Assembly (NCBI GenBank): GCA_933228895.1
Contig: OW121856.1
Location: forward strand, 16,509,805 to 16,573,804
Length of the DNA: 64,000 nucleotides
Direction: 5' to 3'
Source of the DNA: Platycnemis pennipes
Lineage: Eukaryota; Arthropoda; Insecta; Odonata; Platycnemididae
Both the position numbers and the translations under genes were made by a program. The notes beneath the pieces are model-generated. The model saw only the letters and a program-made list of their open reading frames with translations, was not told where the DNA came from and ran no database searches. Position 1 is the first letter of the stretch, and the number at the start of each line of letters is the position of its first letter. Below are positions 9,430 through 21,845 of this stretch, one piece after another.

Positions 9430-9641
9430 GCATAGGAAAGGGATAGGTAGGTGAAATATTTTAGAGTATTCTGTAGTGCATGATGCATGTATTAACCCCT
9501 CAAATACTATAGATGCTAACAATCTAGTTGCATGAGACCCTTTAGTTGCTTGCTTGCATGCTAGTAGTGTATGCTTGGTGACCTTCACCCCCTGCCACAC
9601 ACCCTCGCGGTGGCTTGCAGGGTATCGTGTAGATGTAGATG
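9430..9641 (+). mobile_element. CR1-like subfamily II 3' end
   Basis: An untranslated 3' segment from AAAGGGATAGGTAGG through the GCATGATGCATGTATTAACC block to CACCCCCTGCCACACACC, GGTGGCTTGCAGGG and a TAGATG tail at 9630-9641. It includes the uninterrupted version of the site where copy B landed in the 1897-6807 copy. No coding sequence remains. Confidence 0.85.
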
Positions 9642-9760
9642 AAAATTATTGCTTTGATTTTAACCCATCTCCACCAATTTAGGTAAAATAATTCATTTAG
9701 ACAGTTTTCCTCTAAAAATAGGTATTTTAACAATTATATACAGCGTTATGCCTCCATAAT

Positions 9761-10326
9761 ACTGGGATACCGCCAGTGTATGGGATCCTAATGAATTAGG
9801 TTTGATGAGAGAACTAGACAGTGTGCAGCGTAGAGCAGCTAGGTTCGTCAAAAGGTGTTACGATAGGTTGAGTAGTGTATCAGAATTAATACAAGAATTA
9901 GGGTGGGAATCATTATCAGAGCGTAGGTTAACGTTCAGATTAAATCTATTGAAGAAATTTCAATCGGATAGCTTTACTGAAGATGTTAGGCACATATTAA
10001 AAACACCAGCGTATTATGCTAGATTCGACCAGATAAATAAGATTAGAGAGATAGATTGTCGTACAGATAGATTCAAAATGGCATTTTTCCCCCGTACTAT
10101 AAGAGAACAGAATAGGCAGCATTGGAAAGGGATAGGTAGGGGAAATATTTTAGAGTATTCGGTAGTGCATGATGCTTGTATTAACCCCACAAATACTATA
10201 GATACTAACAATCTGGTTGCATGAGACCCTTTAGTTGCTTGCTTGCATGTTAGTAGTGCATGCTTGGTGATCTTCACCCCCTGCCACACACCCTCGCGGT
10301 GGCTTGCAGGGTATCGTGTAGATGTA
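9761..10326 (+). mobile_element. CR1-like subfamily II, 5'-truncated
   Basis: The RT C-terminal part, full 3' UTR and tail. The frame at 9802-10224 encodes RELDSVQRRAARFVKRCYD, LGWESLSERRLTFRLNLLKK and EIDCRTDRFKMAFFPRTIRE, homologous to subfamily I but clearly diverged. It starts near CCAGTGTATGGGATCC. It lies about 120 bp after another copy of the same subfamily in the same orientation. Confidence 0.85.
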
Positions 10327-10329
10327 ATA

Positions 10330-11129
10330 CTGTATAAAATTATTCTGCGGACATCTGTAAATTCTCCTAAAATATGCTGACTTATAAAGCGAGGCTCTGG
10401 ATGAATGGTACTTGCATTCTGAATAAGACATCAAAACGTTCTCATTGAAAAATTTCCTTCTTTTATGAAAACTTCCCAATTTGCATGACTGCATCGTTGC
10501 GTCATAAGAAAATAAAATTCATTTCATATTTTTTGAGTCAAGGTTACAGGGAAGCTAGCTCATAGCTTGAAGTAATGCTAAAACAATGAAAGAATGGAGC
10601 TTAAATTTCCTTTAATGAAGGAATACCAAAAGAACGTTATTAAGGCAGCTTACAATCTCGAAAGAAATAAAATGGGGTAATTTGAGACCTCTTGTGTCTT
10701 GGGAGAATAGTTTGCCGAAGGAAATGAGTGTCAAAGGCAGCTTAGATTCTTCGTTTTCTTTCACGAGCGGCAACCAAGATTTTTAACTTGATATCTTTAG
10801 ACGTTGATAAATACACATCAAGCGTTAATTTTTTTAAATCCCTTCCTCGAAATATTAATTTCTGTTTTTCTCGCCATCACCTTCATCTGCGGAGCATTAA
10901 AGCATTTTTTTCTTATCCATTATCTGCTGGTACATGACACTCTTTTTCAAGGCTGCATTGTTTCGAACTATTTTGCCAACGAATGAAGTAATCCTCATTG
11001 GGGACAGTCATTAGCAAATTTTCTGCGCACCGGTGAATTTTGAAAGAGGGAAAAGTGCACATCGAGAATAATGTCTTAGGGGAATTAGATTGGGACCCAA
11101 TGTTTAATCTTAGATTGAAGTTCAGACTG
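10330..11129. other. Unassigned sequence
   Basis: No recognisable coding, repeat termini or RNA structure. Confidence 0.4.
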
Positions 11130-11131
11130 TA

Positions 11132-12453
11132 GTAAACTCCCGATTATCCGTCCTAATGACTGGTAAAGGGTGCACGGATACATCTACATAATACCCTGCA
11201 AGCCACCATTAAGGTGTGTGGTAGGGAGTGAACTCTCACCAAACATGCACTACATATCATGCATAAAAAAGATTTGAACTTGTATAGGTACTGTTCAAAA
11301 CTACGCTATTTAAAAAAAGATAAAACACACTGTAATTGGAACACACGGATAATCCGCTGTTTGGTTCTTTATGGATTGATTTCTCTACGATTTTCCGCCG
11401 AAATAAGTAACACCAACCTAAGAAAATAGCACAATTTGCCAGTGAAAATATTCTCGCTGCATATAATAGCATTTTATGACAAAATTTTTACCAGTACAGC
11501 TGCTCCGGTCGCAATTAAGGAGGTTAATCCGAAAAGTGAAAGTCATGTCATTTTTTTATACTTTCAGCACTTATAGAACTAAAGTTTCTATACCCAATAA
11601 AGTAAAGATAATTATACCAACCCATACTCCTTTTTGCACAAATAGCATTTGAAAATACATAGGATTAACGGCGAGAATGGCCGTCGAAAGGGTATATAAC
11701 GTTTTAAAATACCATAGCAACATTTAATTTTTGCAATAAACTGATATTTTATGCGTAATTTCACAAGGAATAAAATGGCATGAAAAAAATAGCATCAACC
11801 TACCTTATTTTTCGCTAAATCCACTGATTTCTGTGCTTATAGCAGACGAAATGCGTTAGTACACTTCAAGTGGCGCTGCGGTCGCTGTTTCCACAATGGT
11901 TGGCGTATGAATAATATCATCACTAATGAGATATTAAAGAATATTTCAAGAAATATTATAACATAACGTTTGATGGTAATATTCTGGTGAATACATTAGT
12001 GAATTCATTTAGTAGATGAATGTATTATTGTAACCTAAATGCTGAATTGACTCCATCTTCAAGCTGATTAAAATTGTCATAAAAAATAAATTCTTTGACT
12101 TTCCGTCGTAATTCTTCTGATACTTAAGACTTTCAGTAGCATAGGTAATTTTCTTTGTGATGTAAGGATCACTTAGCAGGCATATACTCGTACTTAAATT
12201 AATAAGATTCTTTAGACAACTTGACTCAAGCAGTCGCGAGCCAACCTCCTTAAATGTTCGTAAGCCTCGGGTGGCGTCACGGAGCCTGGCGTAAGACCAT
12301 CAGACCAGTCGGTAGGACCGCCGTAGTGAATGTCGCGATAGGAGGAAAATTACGGAAGTTTATTCACGTTTGAGACACATGTCGACACATTGATTGGCGA
12401 TTCACGGATAATTCGCAGCCGGGTAACGCGCGCTCGGATAAAAGGGAGTTTAC
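11132..12453. mobile_element. pogo/Tigger-like non-autonomous DNA transposon
   Basis: Inverted ends GTAAACTCCC-ATTATCCG (11132) and CGGATAAAAGGGAGTTTAC (ending 12453) are each flanked by TA (11130-11131 and 12454-12455), the Tc1/mariner-type target. End sequences of the form GTAAACTCxCGxTTATCCG are common in pogo/Tigger elements. A subterminal GGATAATCCG repeats the TIR motif. No DDE transposase is readable, so it is a deletion derivative or decayed copy. A CR1 tail is nested at 11181-11343. Confidence 0.75.
11181..11343 (-). mobile_element. CR1-like subfamily I 3' end nested in the Tigger-like element
   Basis: The minus-strand 3' UTR of subfamily I (ATAATACCCTGCAAGCCACC, then TCACCAAACATGCACTACAT) with a short tail. 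The 8-bp repeat CACGGATA flanks it at 11173-11180 and 11344-11351, a clear target duplication that interrupts the host's left end. Confidence 0.9.
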
Positions 12454-12455
12454 TA

Positions 12456-14869
12456 TACATGCTCTTGAGAAATTAATGGCTGATACTTATTTTGTTGTTG
12501 TAAAAGGTTTTCTAGCTACCCCATTGTTCTTAGGTTGGTTAGATTATCAAGTAAAAATTAGGGATATGTATAGTAGGAAGAAGAGGTATAAAATATTTAT
12601 TTTGTTATTTTTTATCAGAATCATATATTCATTTTTAGAATGGGTGCCCGCATTTATTAGTAAATATTTAGTCTGCACTTTAATTAACGGTTAAACATTG
12701 AGTCCCAATCTGATTCCTCTAATAATACGGATTCCTTGTCCTATCATGCCACCCATGTTAGTAATAAGTCTGAGCTCGATCGCAAACCATAAGTGCAAAG
12801 AGCACGCCACGTGTGATATAGGGTATCTCATATTCTGTGATAGGAGATGAACAAAAGAAAATTTAATTATTTGATTTTCCATGATCTGCTTCACTATCTC
12901 TAATGAATTTGCGACTTTCACACTTTTAGTAAAAAACATTTAGTACCCATATGCAGCGAGTTTCCGTCTAAAAACACGATTTTCACAGATTTATTTACCA
13001 TTATTCAGTCCTTTTATCAACATAATAGCTATAACCGCACACGTTTTACATATCTGTTGATGAGACAATTTCAATGACGCATCACTCAACCTTCTATCAC
13101 AATGAAGTCCAGAGGTATGCCAATTTTGGCGAGCGCCGTATAAAGCACAAAAAGTGTCTTCCATCTCCCAAATTGGGTGAGTGGGAAGAAAAATTCTCTT
13201 CCCACTCACGCCGTAATTTTTAAGAGGCAATAGTCTACTTATGTTGTGAAATCTTTCTATGTTAATGCTTATGTTGTGCAGTTCCTTTGTCTGTCAAACG
13301 GTGTATTATGTAACGGTGTATGTTTTGTCATTTAGAAGATATTGCAATTTCATACGTTGCGTGAAAACTTAATTAACGCTTAACGATTTTTATGCTATTA
13401 AATTGATCTGAAACAGGAATTCGAAATAAAATTGATTAATTTTTCTTGAGCTACGAGGCTAACCTACGTTTTTAAGTCACTTACTGCATGGAATTCGGAT
13501 CTTACATTTGCTACCGTTGTTGGGGAAGATGAACAGCTTTACTATAAAATGCATGTTTCTTTTTTAGAACACATTAAAATAATGAGTTTACATGAATAAA
13601 AATTCACTTACGTAATAATTAAACTATCATTTATTCTAACATCATTATTGATAAAAATAGCCATTAAAATAGTGCATGCTATTATATTCATAAATAACAC
13701 AATAATGTCACAATTAGAGTATATTCAGATAACCTGCATAAACACAGAAAATAGATTTTGTTCGCGAATCACTCTACCAATGTTTTTCTTTCGAGACTTA
13801 AAATATTTGTGAGGCATCGTAGAAATTGTATTGAAAAAGGTGACTTCGATAAAGGCACCTTTGATTTAAAGTTGGTCGACACCCACTGTGAATAATATCA
13901 AGTCTTTAAAAGTATATTTTAAATATCTTATCTACCACAAAAAATTCAATATTAAGTCTAAGTTTAAAAGAAAGTGAAGTGCACTTGAGGTCTCTCTCGT
14001 TAAAGGTAAATGGTTAAGCTGTTATGCGTTCAAATTAGCTTCAACTCAAGCATGTGCGTCATCCAAATTCACATTTCGCGTGCTTTGAAGTCGAGGCAAT
14101 CAAAAAGAAATGATCTATTGGTATATATTTTGATGTGATATATGAGAGTGTAGTGGAAAACATACGCCCAATTCTGCAAGACCATGGTGCGGGCAACAGC
14201 GTCATGTAGAGAATGAGGAAGGCATTAAGGACCTTTCTTCCTTTGAGCACATTCAGGTAATGCAAACGACAATCAAATTTATTTCGGCATTCATGTGCAG
14301 CGGCACGCATAACTATGTCCCCTGAACGTGACCGGCGCTAATGGAGAGGCAAATAATGACTTCGGCCTCTGGCACACACGTGGTTATGCAAGAATGCTAA
14401 TTTGATGTCTTGATCCCCGAACACTGGTGTTTCAGTGCTAATGATAATGTAATTAGGGAAAAATTCCTTCTACCAACGTGTAACAAAAAAATCTCAAAAT
14501 TAAAAAAACCTTTTTATAGAGAGATTATATTAATTTTAATTATCTGGATTAAAATATTTCGTCACTTAAAAGTTTTGGGTTCCACTGTGCGTTTCCAATC
14601 TCAAGCTATTATCTTGGTTAAGTCCCTCATCACCGTCTACATCGTATGATTGATTTGACTCTGCCCTCCATTCCTCTATCGAATTACATCCTCCTAGTTA
14701 CTCAATTTAACTCAAGACTTTTTTTACGCTTAGTACTTTTTATATTTAATCCAAAATGTTCCACTATAGTTCTTTAAATTTATTTCCTTATACAAATGAC
14801 GTTAGTTAGGCATTCAAATTCAAATACGATTATGATCTAAAGACCTTTTTGGACATTTTTTAAACGAAA
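12456..14869. other. Unassigned AT-rich sequence with one hairpin
   Basis: Several short open frames (for example 12476-12694 and 14059-14310) resemble no family I know and have no coding support. A perfect hairpin lies at 13177-13209. Nothing else stands out. Confidence 0.4.
13177..13209. repeat. Perfect 13-bp hairpin, 7-nt loop
   Basis: GTGAGTGGGAAGA at 13177-13189 is followed by a 7-base loop and its exact reverse complement at 13197-13209. GC content is higher than the surroundings, so it would be a stable stem. Confidence 0.95.
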
Positions 14870-15119
14870 GTGAGTATAATTAATTCATCTCAATTTTTTA
14901 TCTCTTTTTTGTACTTACAAGTTTCTCGCTTGGTCATTCAATTTGCCTTCCATTATTTTTCTGCAATGTTACATTGCTTATACTTCAAATTCACATCATG
15001 TCATATTTCCTGCGCATTTCCATTGAAGAAATTTCTGCTTGTGAGAAAGGCCTTTTGCCTTCAGGTAAATACCCTCTTCGCTCTATGCCTATGTCTGTTC
15101 AACCGGTTTTTGATTGGTG

Positions 15120-15305
15120 AAGGTAGAGCTCACCACGTATTAAGCCATTGGCGAGTGGAATTCGAACATTTAGGCGGGCAGCTCATTTTCCTGGGCCACC
15201 TGCGATTCCCTACGAAGTTCTGACACGCAGAAAATCGAATCGCTCTTGCCCGGGATTCGAACTCGGGACCCTCCGGTCAGTAGGCACTAGGCCACTACTA
15301 GACCC
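15120..15305 (-). mobile_element. tRNA-derived SINE (family B), minus strand
   Basis: On the minus strand the head reads TAGTGGCCTAGTGCCTACTG (A-box-like), then CGAGTTCGAATCCCGGGC (B box AGTTCGAATCC) around 15245-15300. About 120 bases of body continue to the left. The arrangement is that of a polymerase III SINE. The body is unlike family A. Boundaries are approximate. Confidence 0.55.
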
Positions 15306-15309
15306 AGTT

Positions 15310-16165
15310 CGCTTTCTACTTAGCGTATTATAATCTACCAATTAAAAATGCTTACCCTATTGCAGTTAAGTGCTCTTTTCACCAAAGAGGGATTTATCTA
15401 GTGTGAGAAAATAAAATTGTGTGTTTCAAATAAAACGAAAATGGTTAGGTTATACGATGCAATTTTTGCATTGGCATGAAATAAGGGAGGAAAATAACGT
15501 TCAAACATCTCTACTAAGTACGTCGCTTAATCGCTTGGTTAAAAATAGTTTTTATGGAAGTTCTAGTAAATTTCTGTTCGGGTTCATTGCATGTATTGCA
15601 CTTGGTTTCGACAGGGTGTATTCAAACTCATTTGCAAATTTTCCTCTTGGGTGAACTATTTTCCTTGCAATGGAAGAAATCACCAAAGGCTACAAGTCTA
15701 CAACTGCATTTTAATGCTTTGCTCACATTGAATTCAGATTGAAAATAAACATTTTTCATTCATAGTTTCAGAGTGTTATTTAGAGAGCATTGGAATTTAT
15801 TGGGACATTTGGGACATCCTCTCCTCTATATTCTTTCCCATAGTGTGAACAGTTGAAATTTTGGGCATGTTATTGAGATCATAATGTTGAATGCACTTGG
15901 AATAATATTTACGGGATAGGAACTTTTGCCAAACTAATCTATTAAAAATTGTAGGAACATCATTTGGAGCATTCGAGTTTAACCTTTCAACACATTAAAG
16001 CATTGGCATGAAATTGTATTCTTGAAATTTTAATCACTTTGCTGCTTCAAATGTTCTAATTCGTTACCTCTTCGGTTGTTACTATTTGAATGCTCTAGGG
16101 ACAATATGAAATTAGATTTCAACCGCTCCATTTAACATTCGATTTTTTTCACTGAAATTATTGTT
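15310..16165. other. Unassigned sequence
   Basis: Frames at 15421-15654 and 15554-15742 overlap each other and match nothing known to me. No repeat termini seen. Confidence 0.4.
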
Positions 16166-16171
16166 GCTATT

Positions 16172-16385
16172 CATTATGAATGATAGGATAAACTTTATAA
16201 CTCCACAATTATTTATTTCAAACTACTACTGAAATGGTATCGATGGTTAATCATCATCAGGTTAACATCATTATCAGGACCTGATGATGACATTAACCGT
16301 CGAAACCATAAATAAATAAAAATAAATAATTGAATTAAATAATTGTGGAATCACAAATTTTATCCTATTATTCATAAAGATTCAA
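16172..16385. repeat. Penelope-like fold-back with hammerhead-like cores
   Basis: Inverted arms (ATTCATTATGAATGATAGG / TCCTATTATTCATAAAG) surround a centre of about 30 bases. The plus arm reads CTGATGA (16281-16287), a stem GAC...GTC, then GAAA (16302-16305), the conserved order of a hammerhead ribozyme. The opposite arm has CTGATGA (complement of 16254-16260), but its GAAA is changed to GATA. Such motifs are known in the pseudo-LTRs of Penelope-like elements. No clear GUC cleavage site is seen, so activity is doubtful. Confidence 0.55.
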
Positions 16386-16389
16386 GCAA

Positions 16390-17285
16390 ATTCCATTAAA
16401 TTACGCCTGAAACCGTCAAACCTGATGACTTTTGCTGTTTTTTCTCGAAACTTTATTTTTCACAAACATGTGTAATTCTTGTATCGTGGTGTTCGTCATC
16501 GGTTAGCATCCGTTGTTTTTGAACGTATGCGGTTTCGTATAAGTTTTCATTTCAGCCGCGTTCTCCGTGGGATGATCTGTATGGGGAACTCCCCTTCATG
16601 AAAGAAAAAGCGAGGTAGCTTGCCAGATTCGCAGTCGGGATTGGCCATTAATCATCTCCCATTGCAGGCTTTGGTCCTTTGCCTGGAGAGGGACCCCTTT
16701 GTCGTTGAACACCATTCATTAGAGGAACACTGTCAGACCCATACCTCCATTACGTCGCCACTGCTGGTTCTCTCTTAGAGTGACTAGCAGGCAGAGACGG
16801 CGACTTAGGCGTATGGAGGGTGTTGTCCAGTCACATAGCTGCTTTATGACCACACGGGACAATACCTACTTCGAACCAAGACTTTTTCCTGCTTTAAACC
16901 CTCGGGCAATACGCAAACGAATAAAATATTGCTCTTTGCTGCTTTTTTATGTAACCTAGAATCAGCATACATTCGAATCCAAACGATAGAGATCCCTTCA
17001 TGTTAGGATAATACTACTCTATTTCATTAAAGCATTATAAAATATATACCGTGAAAACCAGGTACAAGTTATGACAATGGAGAGTAGTAGATTTAGTTTT
17101 TTTAAGGTGCTTTAACAACGGAGGTCATTTCGTACCTATATCAACCCTATTGACGTGGATGGACTATTAATTACATTTTTTCAATTGTATTGCGATATCT
17201 ATTTAAAGATTACTGTTAACGGATAACGTTTGAAATAAAAAAAAGCCATGTTATTTTTATAGCAATGGATAATTTGCAGAATAAA
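16390..17285. other. Unassigned sequence
   Basis: 16550-16870 is richer in GC than its flanks and unrelated to any family recognised here. No convincing open frame. Confidence 0.35.
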
Positions 17286-17289
17286 CACC

Positions 17290-18180
17290 AGTAGGGAAAG
17301 ATGTCAGACAGCGAATTTAGCTGAGTTCACTTCTCTTCGGCATTGTCTTGGACAAAATTATAAAGAAATTAAAAACACTAATAGGGTGTAAAATCCTAAG
17401 TGGAAAGTTCACTTCTTTGCTGATGATGCAGTGTTGGCGTTTGAGAATGAAGATGGTCTCAGGTCTCCTGAGACTGCTGCATTAATTCCACTGCACAGCT
17501 AAGAAGTCAGGCAATATAAATTTGCTTTGTGTGTCTGTTTTCCAAGTGAACTGCGTGAACATATAACAAAAATCCCAAACGATATTTGGTTGGTGATGAG
17601 AAGATAACACAACAGGAAAAACAATTGCATATTATTAATATACAAGTCTTGATACGGAGATGATGAACATGGAGTTGGACTGCAAACTAAAACATATAAA
17701 TGTCTTAGTGGTATAGAATGAAAAAAAATAGAAAGTTCTAGCTCAAATCGAGGATACACTAAACTGAACTAAGGTCAATAATGACATATACCGCCAAGAT
17801 CTATCACAGAAAATACATGAAATATACTGGAAACACAACATATTAGAATATTACGAGGAATAATTTGGAAACCTTTGGTGGCCAGAGAAAGAAATAAGAA
17901 TATTTGACCTCTTGCAAACTGAATGACATTAACGCGAGGGCGCTTAGTATAAATAGAATGGAATGTGCGCAACAATTGAATGGAAGACTACATAATTGTG
18001 AAAACAGTGAAAGACAAATGATTGCTTCGGTTGAGAAGCGTCGGAAGATCACGAAAGGTGATGGAGGAATATTTTCCTGAGAGATATAGGTTACAAAGAA
18101 GAAACAGAGTACACATCTTGACACAAGTAAGAAGAAGATCGTCTGCAATTACGAGAATATTTATGAAGTACACGAAAAAT
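17290..18180 (+). pseudogene. Decayed reverse-transcriptase fragment, unassigned lineage
   Basis: Plus-strand frames give SLLFGIVLDKIIKKLKT (like the LSPxLFNxxL motif after the RT PQG box), then after a frame change HFFADDAVLAFENEDGL, the catalytic FADD region. A tail of decayed sequence has NARALSINRMECAQQLNGR. Many stops and shifts. The lineage is neither the CR1-like nor clearly the RTE-like family of this window. Confidence 0.45.
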
Positions 18181-18189
18181 GTGTAAGAT

Positions 18190-19918
18190 GTTTTGTCCCA
18201 TAATCCCTTGACGACCAACGCGAATGTTGAAGTTGAGCTCAAGTTTAACCCGTAGATATGAATTCCATGTAAAACAAATGGTAAAGGGATTGTTGTTCAA
18301 ATTAAAATTAATTTCGTACTTTACAAAGAATATTGGTCGCAATATTTACATCCAAGTTCAAAAATTAAGTCAACGATTATGGGTTTACATTTACATCTGA
18401 CACTGTAAGCCCCTGCATTAACTTCCACTATGACACAATAAATGTATTTTAGTTTGCAAGGAAAAAGTAACTTTCTAGACATTATTAAATTAAGCTTTAA
18501 GTAGAAAGGTATTGTAGATTAAGTAAATGCACTTCTAAGCGTTGTTAAACTCGAAGGGCAACCATTTCAAGTTTAATATTAAAATTATTTCTAGGATTCC
18601 GTTCAGTATAGGAGGTTGGGGAAATTCAATGGCCAGTGTCTTAGACTAGTTGGTTTGGCACGCGTTTACAACTTCTGTTCTTGACGTGTCGTATATTATG
18701 TCGTCTATATGATTATATCATTGACATGTCCCACCTCTAATATTGCACGATTTTTCTATCTAGATGAAGTATGCTTTTATGGCCATTGGCTTTCGTTTCA
18801 CTACCATCAATAACACATCCACTCTCGTCGCTATTTTATTTCCAAGTATCACTTTCATTTCTATTATTTCTGATGAGGTGTACCATAAAAGTCAATGTGA
18901 CCTAGTGGGCGACCTTGAGGAATACCTATTGAAGTGCTCCATAAGTGTCACAATGTTACTTCCCAGAGCAGTAGGGTGAACTTGAACATGCATTTTGTAG
19001 GTAGTGAGCGGAAAACCGAGTTTTGCTTGAGAATTTTATCTCATCTCTCCACCATAACAGACCTCCATAAATGTGTTTGCGGTTCATTCTTAGGACGCGA
19101 GCGAGACTCCTTACGAAGCCATCTTATCTTCCGCCGAGGACCTCATATTGATTCGTACCGCGCGCCGTTCTTCAGATGTCTGCGTCTTCGGCGAATGCTA
19201 CTGTGTGAAGTGCCGTCGCAGGCGCTTTCTCTCGTGAAAAATCCCTTCCCCCCCCCTCCCCCCTGTTCCCACCACCGTATGGCTTGAGATATTGCTGAAA
19301 ACGTGAGAATTTTGGGGGGCAGGAGTTCCGAGATATGTGGGTCGTTTTTCAAGCCTCTTAATCTCTATTGGAATCCAAAACGCATTATTCGACAATAGCT
19401 CTGCCCTGAAAGTGCTACTCGAATGAGACCAGTAGGTTAAGACCCCTATCATGAATATGTATTTTCGTGGATTACTGAACGCTGCACTTTCATAAATTAC
19501 TGGGAACATTTGGGATGGATTAATACCTCGTTGGCTTTATTACCCGACTAATCATAAGTTTCCTAGCATTAGAATTTGTCAGTGAAATTTAAATTGCTGT
19601 TTCAGCGTCATTGAATGACGTTGATTTATGGCGTAGGAAAAGATATTTAAAAGTATATATTCAATTTAAATGTCACTGAAAATTTAAAACAATATGTAGA
19701 TAAATCTATAATTACAAAACGTGCTGATAGTGGATTGGAAAGTATGCTTTTTTTACCTTCTCCATTATCCTAACGAGCTTCTCTCATTATTTGTAAAATG
19801 AAATTTGTTTTAATAATCAACTGCATTCCTTTTGTTAATAACGTATATTTTTTGTGCATTGATAAGAATTTGAATAGATTTGACTCAATATTTATATATT
19901 TTATTGGTGGGTTTCTAG
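18190..19918. other. Unassigned sequence with a GC-rich patch
   Basis: 18388-18440 weakly resembles a CR1 tail on the minus strand, but too little remains to call it. 19080-19290 is GC-rich with open frames on both strands (18934-19287 plus, 19143-19509 minus). None resembles a known protein. Confidence 0.35.
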
Positions 19919-19927
19919 GGGCGTACC

Positions 19928-20162
19928 CAAGGACGTATTTAAGACCTTTGAGGCCTCCGGTGGAACCTAGAATGAGATCCCCAATGTTATAGTCATGCAA
20001 CGTGGCATTTTGCTTTCAAAGACAATACATAATGAGTACAAATATCTATCATTATTAATACTCTTATAGTTGGCACCAGCTCACCTACAACTACATTCAC
20101 ATTTTCTCACTCGCGAGGCCCCTGGCGGCCACCGGGTACGCCATATGGTAAAGACGGCCCTG
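19928..20162. mobile_element. hAT-type MITE, 235 bp
   Basis: Ends read CAAGGACGTATTTAAGACC and, inverted, CAGGGCCGTCTTTACCATA, with further match at CCGGTGG. The element is flanked by GGCGTACC (19920-19927) and GGCTTACC (20163-20170): 8 bases with one mismatch, the duplication length made by hAT transposases. No coding capacity; mobilised in trans. Confidence 0.75.
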
Positions 20163-20170
20163 GGCTTACC

Positions 20171-21845
20171 AAAATACGTTAAATTCTCAATCAGCGAGGT
20201 CTACAAAATCCATTTAATTAATTATGCTGAACAGTGCTAATATATCCCGGAGAATACAAATAACAATGAAAATTCACATCCTGGGAGCCGAAAATAAAAT
20301 TTAGGAATTTTTTTGCCACTAAAAATGAGTCAAGCGAAGAGAATAACCTGAACTTAATGTTTCAATGGTTCTAGCTAGCCATAGTACGTAGAAATTGAAC
20401 CACCACAACTCATTATGGCTTTAATGGTAGGGGGTCATACCATTAAGCTAAAAAATCCATGAAACTGATAAAAGACTACAATTCTGCAATACACGAATTA
20501 TACTCCATGGTGCTGAAAAATGGAAGAAGCGAGGAAAGTGTATGCAGATTGAGAATGACATTAAAATCCGATGAGGATGGTTAAGACTTCAGAAATTCTT
20601 GGAGCTATTTAATACTTGACTGACGAACGTATACTTTAAAAATTCATATATAAACTTCGCATTAAGCATTTGAAATGAAGTTAAACGGTTTAGCAAAAAA
20701 AAAACTAAATTATAAGGAGCGCAGAATCATCACAATCATTTTATTTTAAAAATTTTGATTCTGAACCAACAATCTGTTTTGCAACCTACTGCTGGATGAT
20801 GGAATGATAATGGTATTCTCTTCTTTTAGATCTCATTATGTAGTTGGTGAAAGGTGTTAGATGCGAAAAATAATTTTCTCTCCATTATTAATGAGGATGC
20901 AATAATTTTGCGTTCAGCAATGAAAATTGATGAATTTACCGGTTCCTCACAGTTGTTTTTAAATCACTTGAATTAGGATGTTTGCGGTGTTTAATACATT
21001 AGCATTTAATGCCTGTTATTTGAATGTATCTGATATTCACGCCAATTACAATTACGTGTTCCATTACCGAGGAAAGTTGGGAGTTTAGATTAAAACTACA
21101 TTTGTGTCTTCTCATATTGAATATTTATACTTGTACATGAATTTTTAATGAAAAACCTTAGGAGTAACTTCAAAGTAAATACATGAATAATAGAACTTAT
21201 GGAGGGAAGATGGTCATTTTAAAACGAAAGGGATGAAATTGCTATGGCGATCATTAATTGACGGATCTACGAGTACTATTGTTGTCACGGAAGATGCATA
21301 CTGTGGAACTTGGAATTCCAATGTATTTTGTATCAGGGAACAAATAAGGAATGAAAATGAAGGGACTTGTCGGGTAGCTCGAAAAATATACCTCTCAGTA
21401 ATTCCACTCTAAAAATACTCTATCTTTTATTCTATTATTCTATATCTTCACTTATAATAGAAAGGGAACCAATGGAACAACACATTTATGATAATATGAT
21501 TCATTTAAAACTGGTTTTCATGCTTGATCTGCAGTAAACAACATCAGTCGCATGTGCTCAGTCTCTTATCGATGTGCTCCAAATATGTCCCGTGGAATGG
21601 AAAAAGAGGCTTAATGATTTGCTCATCGTCATAAGACCGACATGCAGTGAAGGAAGGCCATTGGTGACATTTAGTGACCGAAAAAACCAGCGCTAGAGTA
21701 GTAGTGCATTTCTAACTATTCAGTTTATTGGGTAGTTTTTTGTTGGGTACTGGAATCGGCAAGTGTATTATTTGAGCATTTGATTCGGCAAAAAAAAGTT
21801 AGTGTATTTCTCAAATGTGAATAACTTTTAGAGAGGAAGGAATCG
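20171..21845. other. Unassigned AT-rich sequence
   Basis: No repeat termini, tails or protein similarity recognised on either strand. Confidence 0.4.

Noticed and set aside
18388..18440. Another CR1 tail
   Set aside because: Only a few short matches (TACATCTGACACTGTAAGCC); too little to separate from chance.
19240..19262. C-rich run as a G-quadruplex element
   Set aside because: Continuous C runs without the spaced tract pattern; likely simple sequence.
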